A DNA stretch of 64,000 nucleotides from JAYKJB01 sp035284745 [NCBI: Candidatus Sericytochromatia bacterium] (GTDB taxonomy: Bacteria; Cyanobacteriota; Sericytochromatia; S15B-MN24): assembly GCA_035284745.1 (NCBI GenBank), contig JAYKIL010000019.1:1-64000 (forward strand). Direction: 5' to 3'. The translations under genes were made by a program, and so were the position numbers. The notes under the pieces were generated by a model. That model was not told the origin of the DNA, searched no databases, and saw only the letters and a program-made list of their open reading frames with translations. Shown here piece after piece: positions 47,339 through 55,922 of the stretch (positions are counted from its first letter, which is position 1; each line of letters opens with the position of its first letter).

Positions 47339-47884
47339 ATGCATCATCTGATTGATCATATTCTGCTGAGCGAAACGCAAATTGCGGACAGAGTGCGAGA
47401 GATGGGCGCTCAAATTTCTCAGGAATATGCTGACACCCCCAATGTCCTGCTTATTGGTGTTTTGCGGGGCGTAGCAGTGTTTTTCGGGGACATGATGCGG
47501 GCGATTTCTTTGCCGGTCGATGTCGACTTTATGTCCATTTCGAGCTATGGCGCCAGCACGCGCTCGTCAGGGGTCGTTCGAATTTTGAAAGACCTGGATG
47601 AGAACATCACAGGGCGGCATGTGATCATCCTGGAGGACATCATCGACACGGGGTTAACCCTGAGTTATCTGGTTCGTTTGCTACAGGAAAGACGGCCCGC
47701 AAGTTTGGAAATTTGTACCTTGCTGGATAAGCCGTCTCGTCGCCTCATAGAAGTGCCTGTGAAGTATGTCGGGTTTACTATCCCCGATCAATTCGTGGTG
47801 GGCTATGGCCTCGATTATGATCAGAAGTACCGAAATTTGCCGTACGTGGGGGTCTTGAAGCCCGAAGTTTACAGCAAGGCCTAG
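47339..47884 (+). CDS. hpt: Hypoxanthine phosphoribosyltransferase
   Basis: Protein of 181 aa, the standard length. It has the PRPP-binding motif VIILEDIIDTGLTLSYL, the early RGVAVFFGDMMRAI segment and VDFMSISSYGAST before the flexible loop, and the C-terminal purine-binding FTIPDQFVVGYGLDYDQKYRNLPYVGVL. It salvages hypoxanthine and guanine to IMP and GMP in the cytosol. AAGGG lies about 8 nt before the ATG. A TACAAT box at 47296-47301 may be the -10 of its own promoter, but no matching -35 is seen. It lies upstream of the rimP operon but is separated from it by a 287-nt leader region. Confidence 0.95.
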   Translation: MHHLIDHILLSETQIADRVREMGAQISQEYADTPNVLLIGVLRGVAVFFGDMMRAISLPVDVDFMSISSYGASTRSSGVVRILKDLDENITGRHVIILEDIIDTGLTLSYLVRLLQERRPASLEICTLLDKPSRRLIEVPVKYVGFTIPDQFVVGYGLDYDQKYRNLPYVGVLKPEVYSKA

Positions 47885-47906
47885 CTCGGCACGACGGCCG
47901 GTCAGG

Positions 47907-47935
47907 TTGCGCCATGGGAGACGTTGGCCTATAAT
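47907..47935 (+). promoter_or_regulatory. Predicted promoter of the rimP-nusA-infB operon
   Basis: A perfect TATAAT (47930-47935) is preceded at 17 nt by TTGCGC (47907-47912), a partial -35 match. Transcription would begin near 47942 and leave an untranslated leader of about 230 nt before rimP. It begins 22 nt after the hpt stop codon. Confidence 0.55.
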
Positions 47936-47941
47936 GACGAC

Positions 47942-48171
47942 ACATTCCGCCACTGGTAGTGGCCGTCTCCGCAAAACGTGACGACGTTCCCAGACGTCTC
48001 ACTATCCCTCAGGAATTTGCCCGATGATGAGTTAGGATCCAGGTTCGCCTGGTTGGTGGTTTCCTCTTTTTTAGGACCATCCTGACATATTCAGCGTGCG
48101 AGCGGGTTCGGTACCGGCCGCGGCGGAGTGGGTATTCCCACTCCTTTTTGTTGTTTGTAAAGGGTTTTTGC
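47942..48171 (+). ncRNA. Structured 5' leader of the rimP operon
   Basis: Between the predicted start and the rimP GTG the sequence shows a series of short hairpins: GCCACT/AGTGGC with a GGT loop (47949-47963), AACGT/ACGTT (about 47974-47987), CCAGG-TTCG-CCTGG with a UUCG tetraloop (48039-48052) and a terminal perfect terminator hairpin (48125-48144). rimP-nusA operons of other bacteria are known to have leaders with a hairpin just before rimP (the rimP leader motif). NusA autoregulation by attenuation is the likely purpose, by inference. No ORF of note lies inside. Confidence 0.5.
48125..48149 (+). terminator. Intrinsic terminator/attenuator hairpin upstream of rimP
   Basis: GGAGTGGG (48125-48132) pairs perfectly with CCCACTCC (48137-48144) around a TATT loop and is followed by TTTTT then GTTGTTT. 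The hairpin ends only 14 nt before the SD (AAAGGG, 48159-48164) of rimP. It therefore sits inside the operon leader and acts as an attenuator rather than an end-of-gene terminator. Confidence 0.75.
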
Positions 48172-48663
48172 GTGTCGGTCCGGGATGATCTTCTGAAGCT
48201 CGTCGAGCCAGTCGTCGAAAGCGAAGGCTTTCAGTTGGTGGATGTCGAGTATCTGAAAGAAGGTCCTCGTTGGGTTGTGCGGCTGTATTTACATCACCGA
48301 GACGGCGTCAGCTTGAATGACTGTCAGAAGGTGAGTGATGCAGTCTCCGCTCTTTTAGATGTGGAGGATGTTGTGAAGACAGCCTACCATTTGGAGGTTT
48401 CATCCCCGGGTGCGGAACGTGTGTTGAAACTCGATCGGGAATATCGAATTTTTGAGGGGCGTCTGATTCGTTGTGCCCTGACCGAACCCTGGCAGGATTC
48501 GGCGACAGGCAAGGCGGAACAGGTGGTTCACGGTCATTTGGGGCCGGTTACGGCAGGAACGCTTCAAATGACGACGCTGTCAGGTCAGACAATCTCGCTG
48601 CCGCGGGAACAGGTCAAGCAGGTCCGGTTGGCGTTGAAATCCAGCGTTCCGGCAACGAAGTAG
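48172..48663 (+). CDS. rimP: Ribosome maturation factor RimP
   Basis: Protein of 163 aa from the GTG at 48172 (SVRDDLLKLVEPVVESEGF), with AAAGGG 7 nt upstream; an in-frame TTG at 48148 lies in the terminator U-tract and is unlikely. It has the characteristic LVDVEYLKEG strand, VRLYLHHRDGVSLNDCQKVS and the LEVSSPGAERVLK motif, then the C-terminal SH3-like domain. RimP binds the 30S subunit during maturation. First gene of the rimP-nusA-ylxR-infB-rbfA-truB operon; nusA follows after 14 nt. Confidence 0.94.
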   Translation: MSVRDDLLKLVEPVVESEGFQLVDVEYLKEGPRWVVRLYLHHRDGVSLNDCQKVSDAVSALLDVEDVVKTAYHLEVSSPGAERVLKLDREYRIFEGRLIRCALTEPWQDSATGKAEQVVHGHLGPVTAGTLQMTTLSGQTISLPREQVKQVRLALKSSVPATK

Positions 48664-48677
48664 GGAGAACTCGGCAG

Positions 48678-49811
48678 GTGTCCAACTCCATCAAAGAAGC
48701 GTTTGCGGCCCTCGCGCGTGAGCGAAACATTGCTCCAACCGTATTGAAAGACGCGCTCGAAGCTGCACTCTTGGCTGCTTATCGCCGCGACCCGCATGTC
48801 ACTCAAAATGCAGAGGTTGACCTGGATCTCGACACGGGAACCTTCAAGGTCTTCGCACACAAGGTCATCGTAGAGGATGTGCTCGACCCGAAGGAAGAAA
48901 TCGCGTTGGAAGAGGCGAAGACCTACCGGGAGGACGCCCAGGTCGATGAGACGATTGCTTTTGACGTGACGCCCAAGGACTTTGGGCGCTTGGCGGCCCA
49001 GATGGCGAAACAAGTCATCACTCAACGCCTGCGGGAGTCTGAGCGCAAGATTCTATACGATGAGTACAAAGACAAACAAGGCATCACCATCATTGGCACG
49101 GTCCAACGGGTGGAAGGGCGAAATATTATTGTCAACCTCGGAAAATTAGAGGCGTTGTTGCCGGGTTCCGAGCAAATTCCTGGCGAACGCTGGCGGGTGG
49201 GTGAACGCATCAAAGTGTTTGTTGAAGAGGTTCGTGATACGCCCCGGGGTGTTCAAGTGATCCTGAGTCGGGCAAGTGAAGGCTTGGTTCGCGAGTTGTT
49301 CGAACTCGAAGTGCCTGAGGTGATTGATGGTGCTGTCATCATTGAGGGCATCGCCCGTGAGGCGGGGCATCGCACGAAAATTGCTGTGCGTTCTCGGGAT
49401 GCGGCCATCGACCCCATTGGTGCCTGTGTGGGGGCTCGCGGGGGGCGAATTCAGGCCATCAGTTCCGAGTTGCGCAATGAAAAGATCGAGATCATCCGTT
49501 TCAATCCTGTTTTGGAGACCTACATCGCCAATTCTCTCTCGCCAGCTAAGGTGGCGAGTGTGACGGTCAATGAAGAGCATCGTCACGCGCTGGTGGTTGT
49601 TCCTGACAACATGCTGTCTCTCGCCATCGGCCGTGAAGGTCAGAATGTGAGATTGGCGGCCAAGCTGACGGGTTATCGAATTGACATCAAGAGTGAGACT
49701 CAATTGGCGGAACTTGAGCGGGCGGCCGAACAAGAGGCGGTTGGTGAACCCCTGGAGGCGGCCGATTTGCTCGAACAAGAGGAGGTTTTGGACGAACAAG
49801 CGGTGTCTTAA
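48678..49811 (+). CDS. nusA: Transcription termination/antitermination factor NusA
   Basis: Protein of 377 aa starting with GTG at 48678 behind GGGAGA; the frame is open upstream inside rimP but NusA begins with SNSIKEAFAALARERNI. Domains in order: N-terminal RNA-polymerase-binding domain (about 1-125), S1 domain (GTVQRVEGRNIIVNLGKLEALLP), and two KH domains (REAGHRTKIAV, DPIGACVGARGGRIQAI, then SLAIGREGQNVRLAAKLTGYRIDI). The acidic C-terminal acid-rich repeats of E. coli NusA are missing; the protein ends in a short Glu-rich tail, as in many other phyla. It pauses or stabilises elongating RNA polymerase. ylxR overlaps its stop by one base (TAATG). Confidence 0.95.
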   Translation: MSNSIKEAFAALARERNIAPTVLKDALEAALLAAYRRDPHVTQNAEVDLDLDTGTFKVFAHKVIVEDVLDPKEEIALEEAKTYREDAQVDETIAFDVTPKDFGRLAAQMAKQVITQRLRESERKILYDEYKDKQGITIIGTVQRVEGRNIIVNLGKLEALLPGSEQIPGERWRVGERIKVFVEEVRDTPRGVQVILSRASEGLVRELFELEVPEVIDGAVIIEGIAREAGHRTKIAVRSRDAAIDPIGACVGARGGRIQAISSELRNEKIEIIRFNPVLETYIANSLSPAKVASVTVNEEHRHALVVVPDNMLSLAIGREGQNVRLAAKLTGYRIDIKSETQLAELERAAEQEAVGEPLEAADLLEQEEVLDEQAVS

Positions 49812-50098
49812 TGCTATCGACTGCATCGGGGCCTGAACGGCGTTGTGTCGCTTGCCGCGTCCGCGCTGAACGCTCGAAATTGCTGCGAGTTATCCGACAA
49901 ATCGATGGTCAAGTCGCGTTGTGGAAACACTCCAAGCAGATGGGCAGAAGCGCTTATGTATGCAAGAAAGTCGATTGCATTGAAAAAACAATCAAGCGTC
50001 AGTTGCTTCAACGGGCTTTGAACGCAAGTTTACCCCTACAGGTTGCTGATGATTTACACGCGGTTTTACAGCGTTCGGGTAACGGGTGTGGTGATTAA
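49811..50098 (+). CDS. ylxR: YlxR (DUF448) RNA-binding protein
   Basis: Protein of 95 aa. Conserved YlxR features: the N-terminal ERRCVACR motif, a basic strand (LLRVIRQIDGQVAL) and the GRSAYVCKKVDCIEKTIKR signature. It is a small basic nucleic-acid-binding protein; work in other bacteria places it in the nusA-infB operon and links it to RNase P or transcription effects. The ATG overlaps the nusA TAA. The ylxQ (L7Ae-like) gene, which often follows in Firmicutes, is absent here; infB follows after 126 nt. Confidence 0.9.
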   Translation: MLSTASGPERRCVACRVRAERSKLLRVIRQIDGQVALWKHSKQMGRSAYVCKKVDCIEKTIKRQLLQRALNASLPLQVADDLHAVLQRSGNGCGD

Positions 50099-50224
50099 GA
50101 ACAGCGGAGACTTCAAAAAGAACAAGGTGTTTTTTCGGTAGGCGCGTTCAGCGGATAAAAGACGGGATTTCCAATGCCCGTCAGAGAAGCCGCCGGGTGT
50201 TGTTAGGCTTCTCTGGAGAGGAAA

Positions 50225-52666
50225 ATGGTAATGACAATGGGTAAGGTACAAATCTGCAAAATGGCCAAGGACTTGAACATTCCGTCCAAGGACTTGGTTG
50301 CGGCGTTCAATGAAATGGGCGTCGAAGTCAAGAACCACTTGGCTTGGGTTGAAGATGCCGAGGCAGAAGCCGTTCGTAAAAAGCTGCTTGAGCCCGCCCC
50401 TGCGCCAGAGCCCGTGGCAGCCCCTGCCTCTGCATCGGCCGTGGTCGGGACGCCGCCCGCGGGCCGGCCAGACGGTCGTCCGGCGCCAACAGCCCCGACG
50501 CCTTCCCGCCCCATTGCTCCTGGCATGCCTGTTCGGCCCGGCTCGAGCCTGCCAGGCGGGGCCTCCCCTGTGGCGATGCCGCCCCGCCCCTCGTCCTTTA
50601 ACCCCAACGTTCGCTTTGAAATTCGCCCGGATCAGCGCCCTGACCGTTTTGAGCGGGGTCCAGCCGCTAAAACGGCTGCAGCGGCGGGTCCTGGTGCACC
50701 TGTCGCACCTCCAGGGGGGCGCACGCCGCCCGGTTCAACCCCGGGGCGCAAAGGTGACGGACGAGACAGGGAAGATCGTCGTCGGAAAGATGATGAGGAT
50801 ATCCCGGCTGCATTTAACAAGGCCAAGCCTGGGCGCAAGAAAAGCAAGGCTGAAATGCGCCAGGAGCGTGAAGAACGTCGTCGCGCGCGCCAAGGCTCCG
50901 GTTTGGGTGAGGCCCCGACGTCCATCGATTTGGTCGGTTCGTTGACTGTGAAGGAATTGGCAGACCGGATGGCCGTCAAGGAGACCGAGATCATTAAGCG
51001 GCTCTTCGTGAAGGGTATTCTTGCAACCATCAACCAGACCATTGAGAAAGAGACTGCCGAGATGATTGCGGTGGAGATGGGCTACGAGGTCAACCTCATT
51101 GATCCCATTGCGCAAGCACTCGCTGCGGTCAACGATGACCATGACGCGCCTGAAGATCTTGAAGGCCGTGCGCCGATTGTGACGGTTATGGGCCACGTAG
51201 ACCACGGTAAAACCTCGCTATTGGACGCCTTGCGGGAAACCCGCGTGGCATCGGGTGAAGCCGGTGGGATTACGCAGCATATCGGGGCGTACATGACGGC
51301 CATTCACGGCAACCCCATTTGTTTCTTGGACACCCCGGGGCACGAGGCCTTCACAGCGATGCGCGCACGTGGCGCAAAAGCCACGGACATTGCGATTTTG
51401 GTTGTTGCTGCGGACGACGGCGTCATGCCCCAAACCATAGAGGCAATTTCCCACGCCAAGGCGGCCAATGTGCCCATCATTGTGGCGATTAACAAAGTGG
51501 ATAAGCCGGATGCCAACCCAGACCGCGTAAAACAAGAACTGACCGAATATGACTTGGTTCCTGAGGAATGGGGCGGCCAGACGGTCATGGTCGAGGTTTC
51601 TGCCAAACAACGCTTGAACCTGGATCATTTGTTGGAGATGATTTTGTTGGTGGCTGAGGTTCAAGAACTGAAGGCCAACCCCAACCGCCCCGCGCGCGGC
51701 ATGATTGTCGAAGCGAAATTGAGCAAGAGCATGGGCCCCGTGGCAACGGTGCTGGTACAGAATGGTACGTTGCGGGTTGGCGATGCCTTTGTGGTGGGCG
51801 CGGTGTATGGCAAAGTACGGGCTTTGATTGATGATCGCGGGCGCCGCGTGAAGGAGGCCGGCCCGGCCCACCCCGTGGAGGTGTTGGGCTGCTCTGACGT
51901 TCCTCACGCAGGTGATGTGTTGCAAGTGATGCCGAGCGAGAAAGAAGCCAAGGCTTTGGCCGATCAACGAGCCCTGCAGGACCGCAATGAAGCATTGACG
52001 GCCCGCAGCCGGGTTCATCTGAAAGACTTCTACACGCGGATTCAAGAAGGTCAGAAGGAGCTGCCCATCATTATCAAGGCTGACGTGAAGGGTTCTAACG
52101 AAGCCATTGAGCAGGCGTTGAGCCAGTTGAATCAACGGACGGAAGGAACGACCATTCGCATTCTGTTCTCGGGCAATGGTGATATCTCAGAGACGGACGT
52201 GAGCTTGGCTGCGGCTTCCGACGCCTTGATTATTGGTTTCAACGTGAAGGCGGATGACCGAGCGGTTCGGGCGGCTGAAGATGCGAACGTGGATGTGAAG
52301 CTTTACTCGATTATTTACAAGATGGTCGAGGATCTCGAGAATGCGATGTTGGGTCTGCTCGAACCGGAATTTGAGACGGTGAAGGTGGGGCAGGCGGAAG
52401 TACGGGCTATCTTTAAGTCTGGCAAACAGACCGTGATTGCTGGCTGTATGGTGACTGAGGGCAAGATCGTGCGTAACGCAGAGGTGAAGGTTCTGCGTGC
52501 GGGTAAGGTCATCTTCGAAGGAAAACTGGGCAGTTTGAAACGCTTCAAGGACGACGTCAAAGAGGTGGCGACCGGTTTTGAATGCGGCCTTGCGATCGAG
52601 AAGTTCAGTGACCTTGTCGAAAGCGATATCGTCGAGGCCTACATCACCCAAGAGAAGGCCCGCTAA
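50225..52666 (+). CDS. infB: Translation initiation factor IF-2
   Basis: Protein of 813 aa. The N-terminal IF2_N module ([21 protein letters not shown]) is followed by a long Pro/Ala/Arg-rich variable linker (residues about 58-200) and a second IF2_N-like module ([20 protein letters not shown]). The GTPase domain has G1 [12 protein letters not shown] (about 322), G3 DTPGHEAF (about 369) and G4 NKVDKPD (about 423). Domains II, III and IV follow, ending in [16 protein letters not shown]-2 places fMet-tRNA on the 30S subunit and promotes subunit joining. GGAGAGGAAA precedes the ATG; an ATG three codons later (50234) is also possible. Confidence 0.96.
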   Translation: MVMTMGKVQICKMAKDLNIPSKDLVAAFNEMGVEVKNHLAWVEDAEAEAVRKKLLEPAPAPEPVAAPASASAVVGTPPAGRPDGRPAPTAPTPSRPIAPGMPVRPGSSLPGGASPVAMPPRPSSFNPNVRFEIRPDQRPDRFERGPAAKTAAAAGPGAPVAPPGGRTPPGSTPGRKGDGRDREDRRRKDDEDIPAAFNKAKPGRKKSKAEMRQEREERRRARQGSGLGEAPTSIDLVGSLTVKELADRMAVKETEIIKRLFVKGILATINQTIEKETAEMIAVEMGYEVNLIDPIAQALAAVNDDHDAPEDLEGRAPIVTVMGHVDHGKTSLLDALRETRVASGEAGGITQHIGAYMTAIHGNPICFLDTPGHEAFTAMRARGAKATDIAILVVAADDGVMPQTIEAISHAKAANVPIIVAINKVDKPDANPDRVKQELTEYDLVPEEWGGQTVMVEVSAKQRLNLDHLLEMILLVAEVQELKANPNRPARGMIVEAKLSKSMGPVATVLVQNGTLRVGDAFVVGAVYGKVRALIDDRGRRVKEAGPAHPVEVLGCSDVPHAGDVLQVMPSEKEAKALADQRALQDRNEALTARSRVHLKDFYTRIQEGQKELPIIIKADVKGSNEAIEQALSQLNQRTEGTTIRILFSGNGDISETDVSLAAASDALIIGFNVKADDRAVRAAEDANVDVKLYSIIYKMVEDLENAMLGLLEPEFETVKVGQAEVRAIFKSGKQTVIAGCMVTEGKIVRNAEVKVLRAGKVIFEGKLGSLKRFKDDVKEVATGFECGLAIEKFSDLVESDIVEAYITQEKAR

Positions 52667-52672
52667 TCCATT

Positions 52673-52706
52673 GCTTTTCCGCGGATGGGCGGAATAGTGG
52701 AAAAGC
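52673..52706 (+). other. Intercistronic hairpin between infB and rbfA
   Basis: GCTTTTCC (52673-52680) and GGAAAAGC (52699-52706) can pair; a competing inner stem TTCCGC/GCGGAA (52677-52682 and 52689-52694) uses part of the same left arm. No U-tract follows, and the very strong rbfA SD (AAGGAGGT) comes 9 nt later. It may be an RNA-stability or processing element. Confidence 0.4.
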
Positions 52707-52726
52707 GAGCCATCAAGGAGGTCTAA

Positions 52727-53110
52727 ATGTCGCACCGTGCTATGCGTGTGGCCGAGTCGATCAAGAATGAGGTCGGCCTGATGCTGCTGCATCGTTTAAA
52801 GGACACACGCATCCCCAGTGAACGGGTGTCCGTGATAAAGGTTGACGTGAGCGGTGACTTGCGGCACGCCACCATTTACGTCAGTGTGCTGGGTGACGAT
52901 GAGCAGAAGCAGCAAGCGTTACAGGGATTACGCTCAGCGGCCGGTTATGTCAGAAGCTCTCTGGGCAAGGTTTTGCAACTGCGCAGTACGCCGGAGGTGC
53001 ATTTCAAGTTGGACCACTCGTTGGAGGAGGCGGCCAACATTTACGCTCTGCTGAATAGAATCAGTCAGGAACAAAAAGAAAGCGCAGCAGGTGACGAGCC
53101 AGCTGGTTGA
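52727..53110 (+). CDS. rbfA: Ribosome-binding factor A
   Basis: Protein of 127 aa, typical for RbfA. It begins with RAMRVAESIKNEVGLMLLHRLKD and has the KH-like core with SVIKVDVSGDLRHATIYVSV, then LRSAAGYVRSSLGKVLQLRSTPEVHFKLDHSLEEA-type sequence. It binds 16S rRNA near the 5' helix during late 30S maturation and cold adaptation. It has a nearly perfect SD (AAGGAGGT). Its 3' end overlaps truB by 20 nt. Confidence 0.94.
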   Translation: MSHRAMRVAESIKNEVGLMLLHRLKDTRIPSERVSVIKVDVSGDLRHATIYVSVLGDDEQKQQALQGLRSAAGYVRSSLGKVLQLRSTPEVHFKLDHSLEEAANIYALLNRISQEQKESAAGDEPAG

Positions 53111-53966
53111 ACCTTTTGGCCTGTTGGCCGTGATGAAGCCGCCGGGAATGACCTCACACGATGTCGTCTCGCGTGTGCGCAGGGTTGTAGGAACTCGTCG
53201 GGTAGGACACGGCGGTACTTTAGATCCGGCGGCGGCAGGCGTTATGTTAGTGGCGGTGGGGAAGGCCACGCGCTTGTTGCGTTTTTTGGATGATAAAAAG
53301 GCCTATATCGCTGAGATTGTGATGGGCCTCGGGACCGATTCAGGGGATCTGGAAGGTGCTTTGATAGCGACTGCGGATGCGAGTGCGTTGACGGTGAGGG
53401 ATGTTGTGGATGTTTTGCCCGCATTCAGTGGGTTGATACGGCAAAAGCCGCCATTGACATCGGCGGTACACGTCAATGGAAAACGGCTGTATGAATATGC
53501 GCATCGCGGCGAGACGTTAGATGAGGCATTGATCCCGGAGCGAGAGGTTCTTGTCTCAAAGCTGGAGATTCGCGAGTTTCTTCCCGGTCCGCGTGCCACG
53601 ATTCGCTTGGAGATTGACTGTTCAGCGGGAACCTACATCCGTTCGTTAGCGATGGATATAGGGGCCCGTCTGGGGCTTCCTGCGGTTCTGTCGTTCTTGT
53701 TGCGAACGCGGGCCGGTGGTGCGATTTCCCAAGAATCGCAGACGCTCGAAGAACTTTCCGTTGGCGTGCGTTGGCTTTCGTTGGATATCCATCTGGCACA
53801 TCTACCGGCGCGCATTCTGGAACCTTCCGAAGTGGCAGATGTGGGCCATGGTCGCACGGTTCGAGGAGAATATACTGGATTTGTTCGACTGCTCGATCCC
53901 ACGCGGAAATTGGTGGCAGTTGGAGAAGGTCACGCGGGCGTGGTACAACCGGTGGTGGTTTTTTAG
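53091..53966 (+). CDS. truB: tRNA pseudouridine-55 synthase TruB
   Basis: Protein of 291 aa starting with GTG at 53091 inside the end of rbfA; this start keeps the FGLLAVMKPPGMTSHDVV opening that TruB needs. The catalytic aspartate is in GHGGTLDPAAAGVM; KAYIAEIVMGLGTDSGD, KPPLTSAVHVNGKRLYEYA and CSAGTYIRSLAMDIG are family motifs. A C-terminal PUA-like region follows. It makes pseudouridine 55 in the T-loop of tRNAs, and the tRNAs in this window carry the TTC T-loop it modifies. Last recognised gene of the translation operon. Confidence 0.95.
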   Translation: MTSQLVEPFGLLAVMKPPGMTSHDVVSRVRRVVGTRRVGHGGTLDPAAAGVMLVAVGKATRLLRFLDDKKAYIAEIVMGLGTDSGDLEGALIATADASALTVRDVVDVLPAFSGLIRQKPPLTSAVHVNGKRLYEYAHRGETLDEALIPEREVLVSKLEIREFLPGPRATIRLEIDCSAGTYIRSLAMDIGARLGLPAVLSFLLRTRAGGAISQESQTLEELSVGVRWLSLDIHLAHLPARILEPSEVADVGHGRTVRGEYTGFVRLLDPTRKLVAVGEGHAGVVQPVVVF

Positions 53967-54014
53967 CGCCTACAAAAAGTACATCGCGACGATTTTTGTC
54001 TGGACCTGCTGTTG

Positions 54015-55922
54015 ATGTTCAAAATGAAGAAGACACTCGCCATTCTGCTGCTTGGGACGGCCATCAGCGCCTGTAGCCAGCTTGGGCGTGCCACCCCCGA
54101 TGCTCCGCGCGCCTTGATGTTGACTTTGGATGGGGCCGGTGCGCGCATTGTCGGGAGCATGATACGGCAGGGCCATATGCCAAATTTGGCTTCGTTGCGT
54201 TCACGTGGAGCGTGGGCGGAGCACAGTGTTACCAATTTCCCCTCGAAGACGGCTGCGGGCCACGCCGCACTGTGGACCGGTTCAATGTCAGCGGTGAACG
54301 GGATTACGAGCAACCGGGTGTTCTCGCTTCCCCGTCATGCTCATCGCATTGTCGATGTGGAGGATGGCTTCAGCAGCCGAGCCCTGCTGGCAGAGCCTAT
54401 TTGGATCACGGCGGCTCGTGCTGGCAAACGCGCGTTGGTTGTGCAGGCAACCCATGTTTCACCGGTGGCGACGTACCAGGCGGGCGGGCGGTTTGGTGGC
54501 CCCTTCAAGGGCAGTTTGACCCTGTTGGATGGTTTCGGCGGTGCGCGGGTTTCCGATGATGTCTACACCGACGTTTCCAACTGGCGCCGTGCGTCGGGTT
54601 GGGCTCGCTTGCCCGCGGGCAAAGGCTTTGTAGAAACGTCGATAAAAATTGAGGAAGCCACCTGGTGGGCGTTGCTTTACGACGATCCCTTGGACCCTGT
54701 CCAAGGATACGACACCGTCGCGGTTGCGCCCGACAAACTCTCTGCCCGCACCATTTTGAAACCCGGAGAATGGTCCAACCCACATCCATTGTCTGTGGCC
54801 CGAGGCTCTGGGGCCGTGGCATTTCATCTTTTTGACCTGTCGCCCGATCGGCGACGTTTCATGCTTTACCGCACGGGATTCGCACAGCCGGCGAGCAACA
54901 AGGTGGACAGCATTGCCACGTGGTATGGAACTGACACCCCTTTTGTGCCCGCTGGGCCGGCCCGCTTATGGGCTGAGGGTCGCTTTGGCCCCACGGTATT
55001 CCAAGGTGGCAATGGGGTCGCTGAGGATCGCTACCTGACCGTCGTCGAGCGCATTCTGGCCTATTCTGAAGCCCGCATGCATCGCATCATGCAGAGCCCT
55101 GATTGGGATTTGGCTGTCTGTTATTTTCCGTTTCCTGATGAAACGCTGCATCGTTGGTATGGGGCGCTTGATGACGGCAGTCCCAGTTATATTCCGGAGG
55201 CCGCTGCACTCTTGAGGCCGCGGCTGGGACGATTATTTCGTGCCGTGGACCGGGTGTTAGCACCCCTTGTGAATTCAACAGAGACGGTGGTTGCGTTGGC
55301 CTCTGACCACGGGATGGCAGGTATTAAGTGGGATTTTGCTCCCAATCTCGCATTGCGAGAAGCGGGTTTGCTGACCTTGGATCGCCAAGGGCGCGTGGAT
55401 CTGAGTCGTACCAGGGCCTATTATCCTCCCACGGATGGGGCCTTCGTGGTGGTTAACGAGGCGGGGTATCTGGGGGGCGTAGTTAAGCCCCACGAGGTAG
55501 ACAGCGTCATCCGAAGCGCGGAGCAGGCCGTTTCCAGGGTTCGGGATTCAGCGGGAAGGCCCATCGTGACAGCGGCCTGGTCCCGTTACGACCCTCATTT
55601 GATTGCCCTGGGCGTGGGCGGTTCTCGGGCGGGCCATCTCTATTTGGATCTTCAGCCCGGATATTACTTCGATTCGACCTTGGCGCCGGCGACGCATGTC
55701 CATCCTGCGGAGCCTGGAAGCGCGGGACATGTCTTTGACCCGCGGCGTTCCGATATGCACGCCATCATGATGTTTGCCGGCCCGGGCGTGAGGGAGGGCG
55801 TTGTCCTGCGCGGGGTGAATCATGCACAATTTGCCCCTACGGTGGCCCATTTGCTTGGAATCGGGCGACCGGCTCAGGCCACAGGGCGCCCCGTGGCGGC
55901 TGCGTTGCAGTCACGGGAATGA
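54015..55922 (+). CDS. Lipoprotein alkaline-phosphatase-superfamily phosphodiesterase
   Basis: Protein of 635 aa from the ATG at 54015; the ATG at 54024 (MKKTLAILLLGTAISAC) is equally possible and gives a compact lipoprotein signal. The lipobox is AISAC. The mature protein matches the type I phosphodiesterase/nucleotide pyrophosphatase group: the metal- and nucleophile-bearing start MLTLDGAGARIVGSMIRQ, MPNLASLRSRG and NFPSKTAAGHAALWTG (Thr as likely nucleophile), then VALASDHGMAGIKWD with metal ligands and the late GSAGHVFDP-type His region. Family members hydrolyse phosphodiester or pyrophosphate bonds outside the cytoplasm. The stop overlaps the ATG of the MATE gene (ATGA), suggesting a shared role, perhaps in envelope or lipid-linked metabolite handling. 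Substrate unknown. Confidence 0.83.
   Translation: MFKMKKTLAILLLGTAISACSQLGRATPDAPRALMLTLDGAGARIVGSMIRQGHMPNLASLRSRGAWAEHSVTNFPSKTAAGHAALWTGSMSAVNGITSNRVFSLPRHAHRIVDVEDGFSSRALLAEPIWITAARAGKRALVVQATHVSPVATYQAGGRFGGPFKGSLTLLDGFGGARVSDDVYTDVSNWRRASGWARLPAGKGFVETSIKIEEATWWALLYDDPLDPVQGYDTVAVAPDKLSARTILKPGEWSNPHPLSVARGSGAVAFHLFDLSPDRRRFMLYRTGFAQPASNKVDSIATWYGTDTPFVPAGPARLWAEGRFGPTVFQGGNGVAEDRYLTVVERILAYSEARMHRIMQSPDWDLAVCYFPFPDETLHRWYGALDDGSPSYIPEAAALLRPRLGRLFRAVDRVLAPLVNSTETVVALASDHGMAGIKWDFAPNLALREAGLLTLDRQGRVDLSRTRAYYPPTDGAFVVVNEAGYLGGVVKPHEVDSVIRSAEQAVSRVRDSAGRPIVTAAWSRYDPHLIALGVGGSRAGHLYLDLQPGYYFDSTLAPATHVHPAEPGSAGHVFDPRRSDMHAIMMFAGPGVREGVVLRGVNHAQFAPTVAHLLGIGRPAQATGRPVAAALQSRE

Noticed and set aside
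51218-52135. A 305-aa minus-strand frame inside infB
   Set aside because: It is antisense to the most conserved part of IF-2, with no protein-like motifs; a shadow of high-GC coding sequence.
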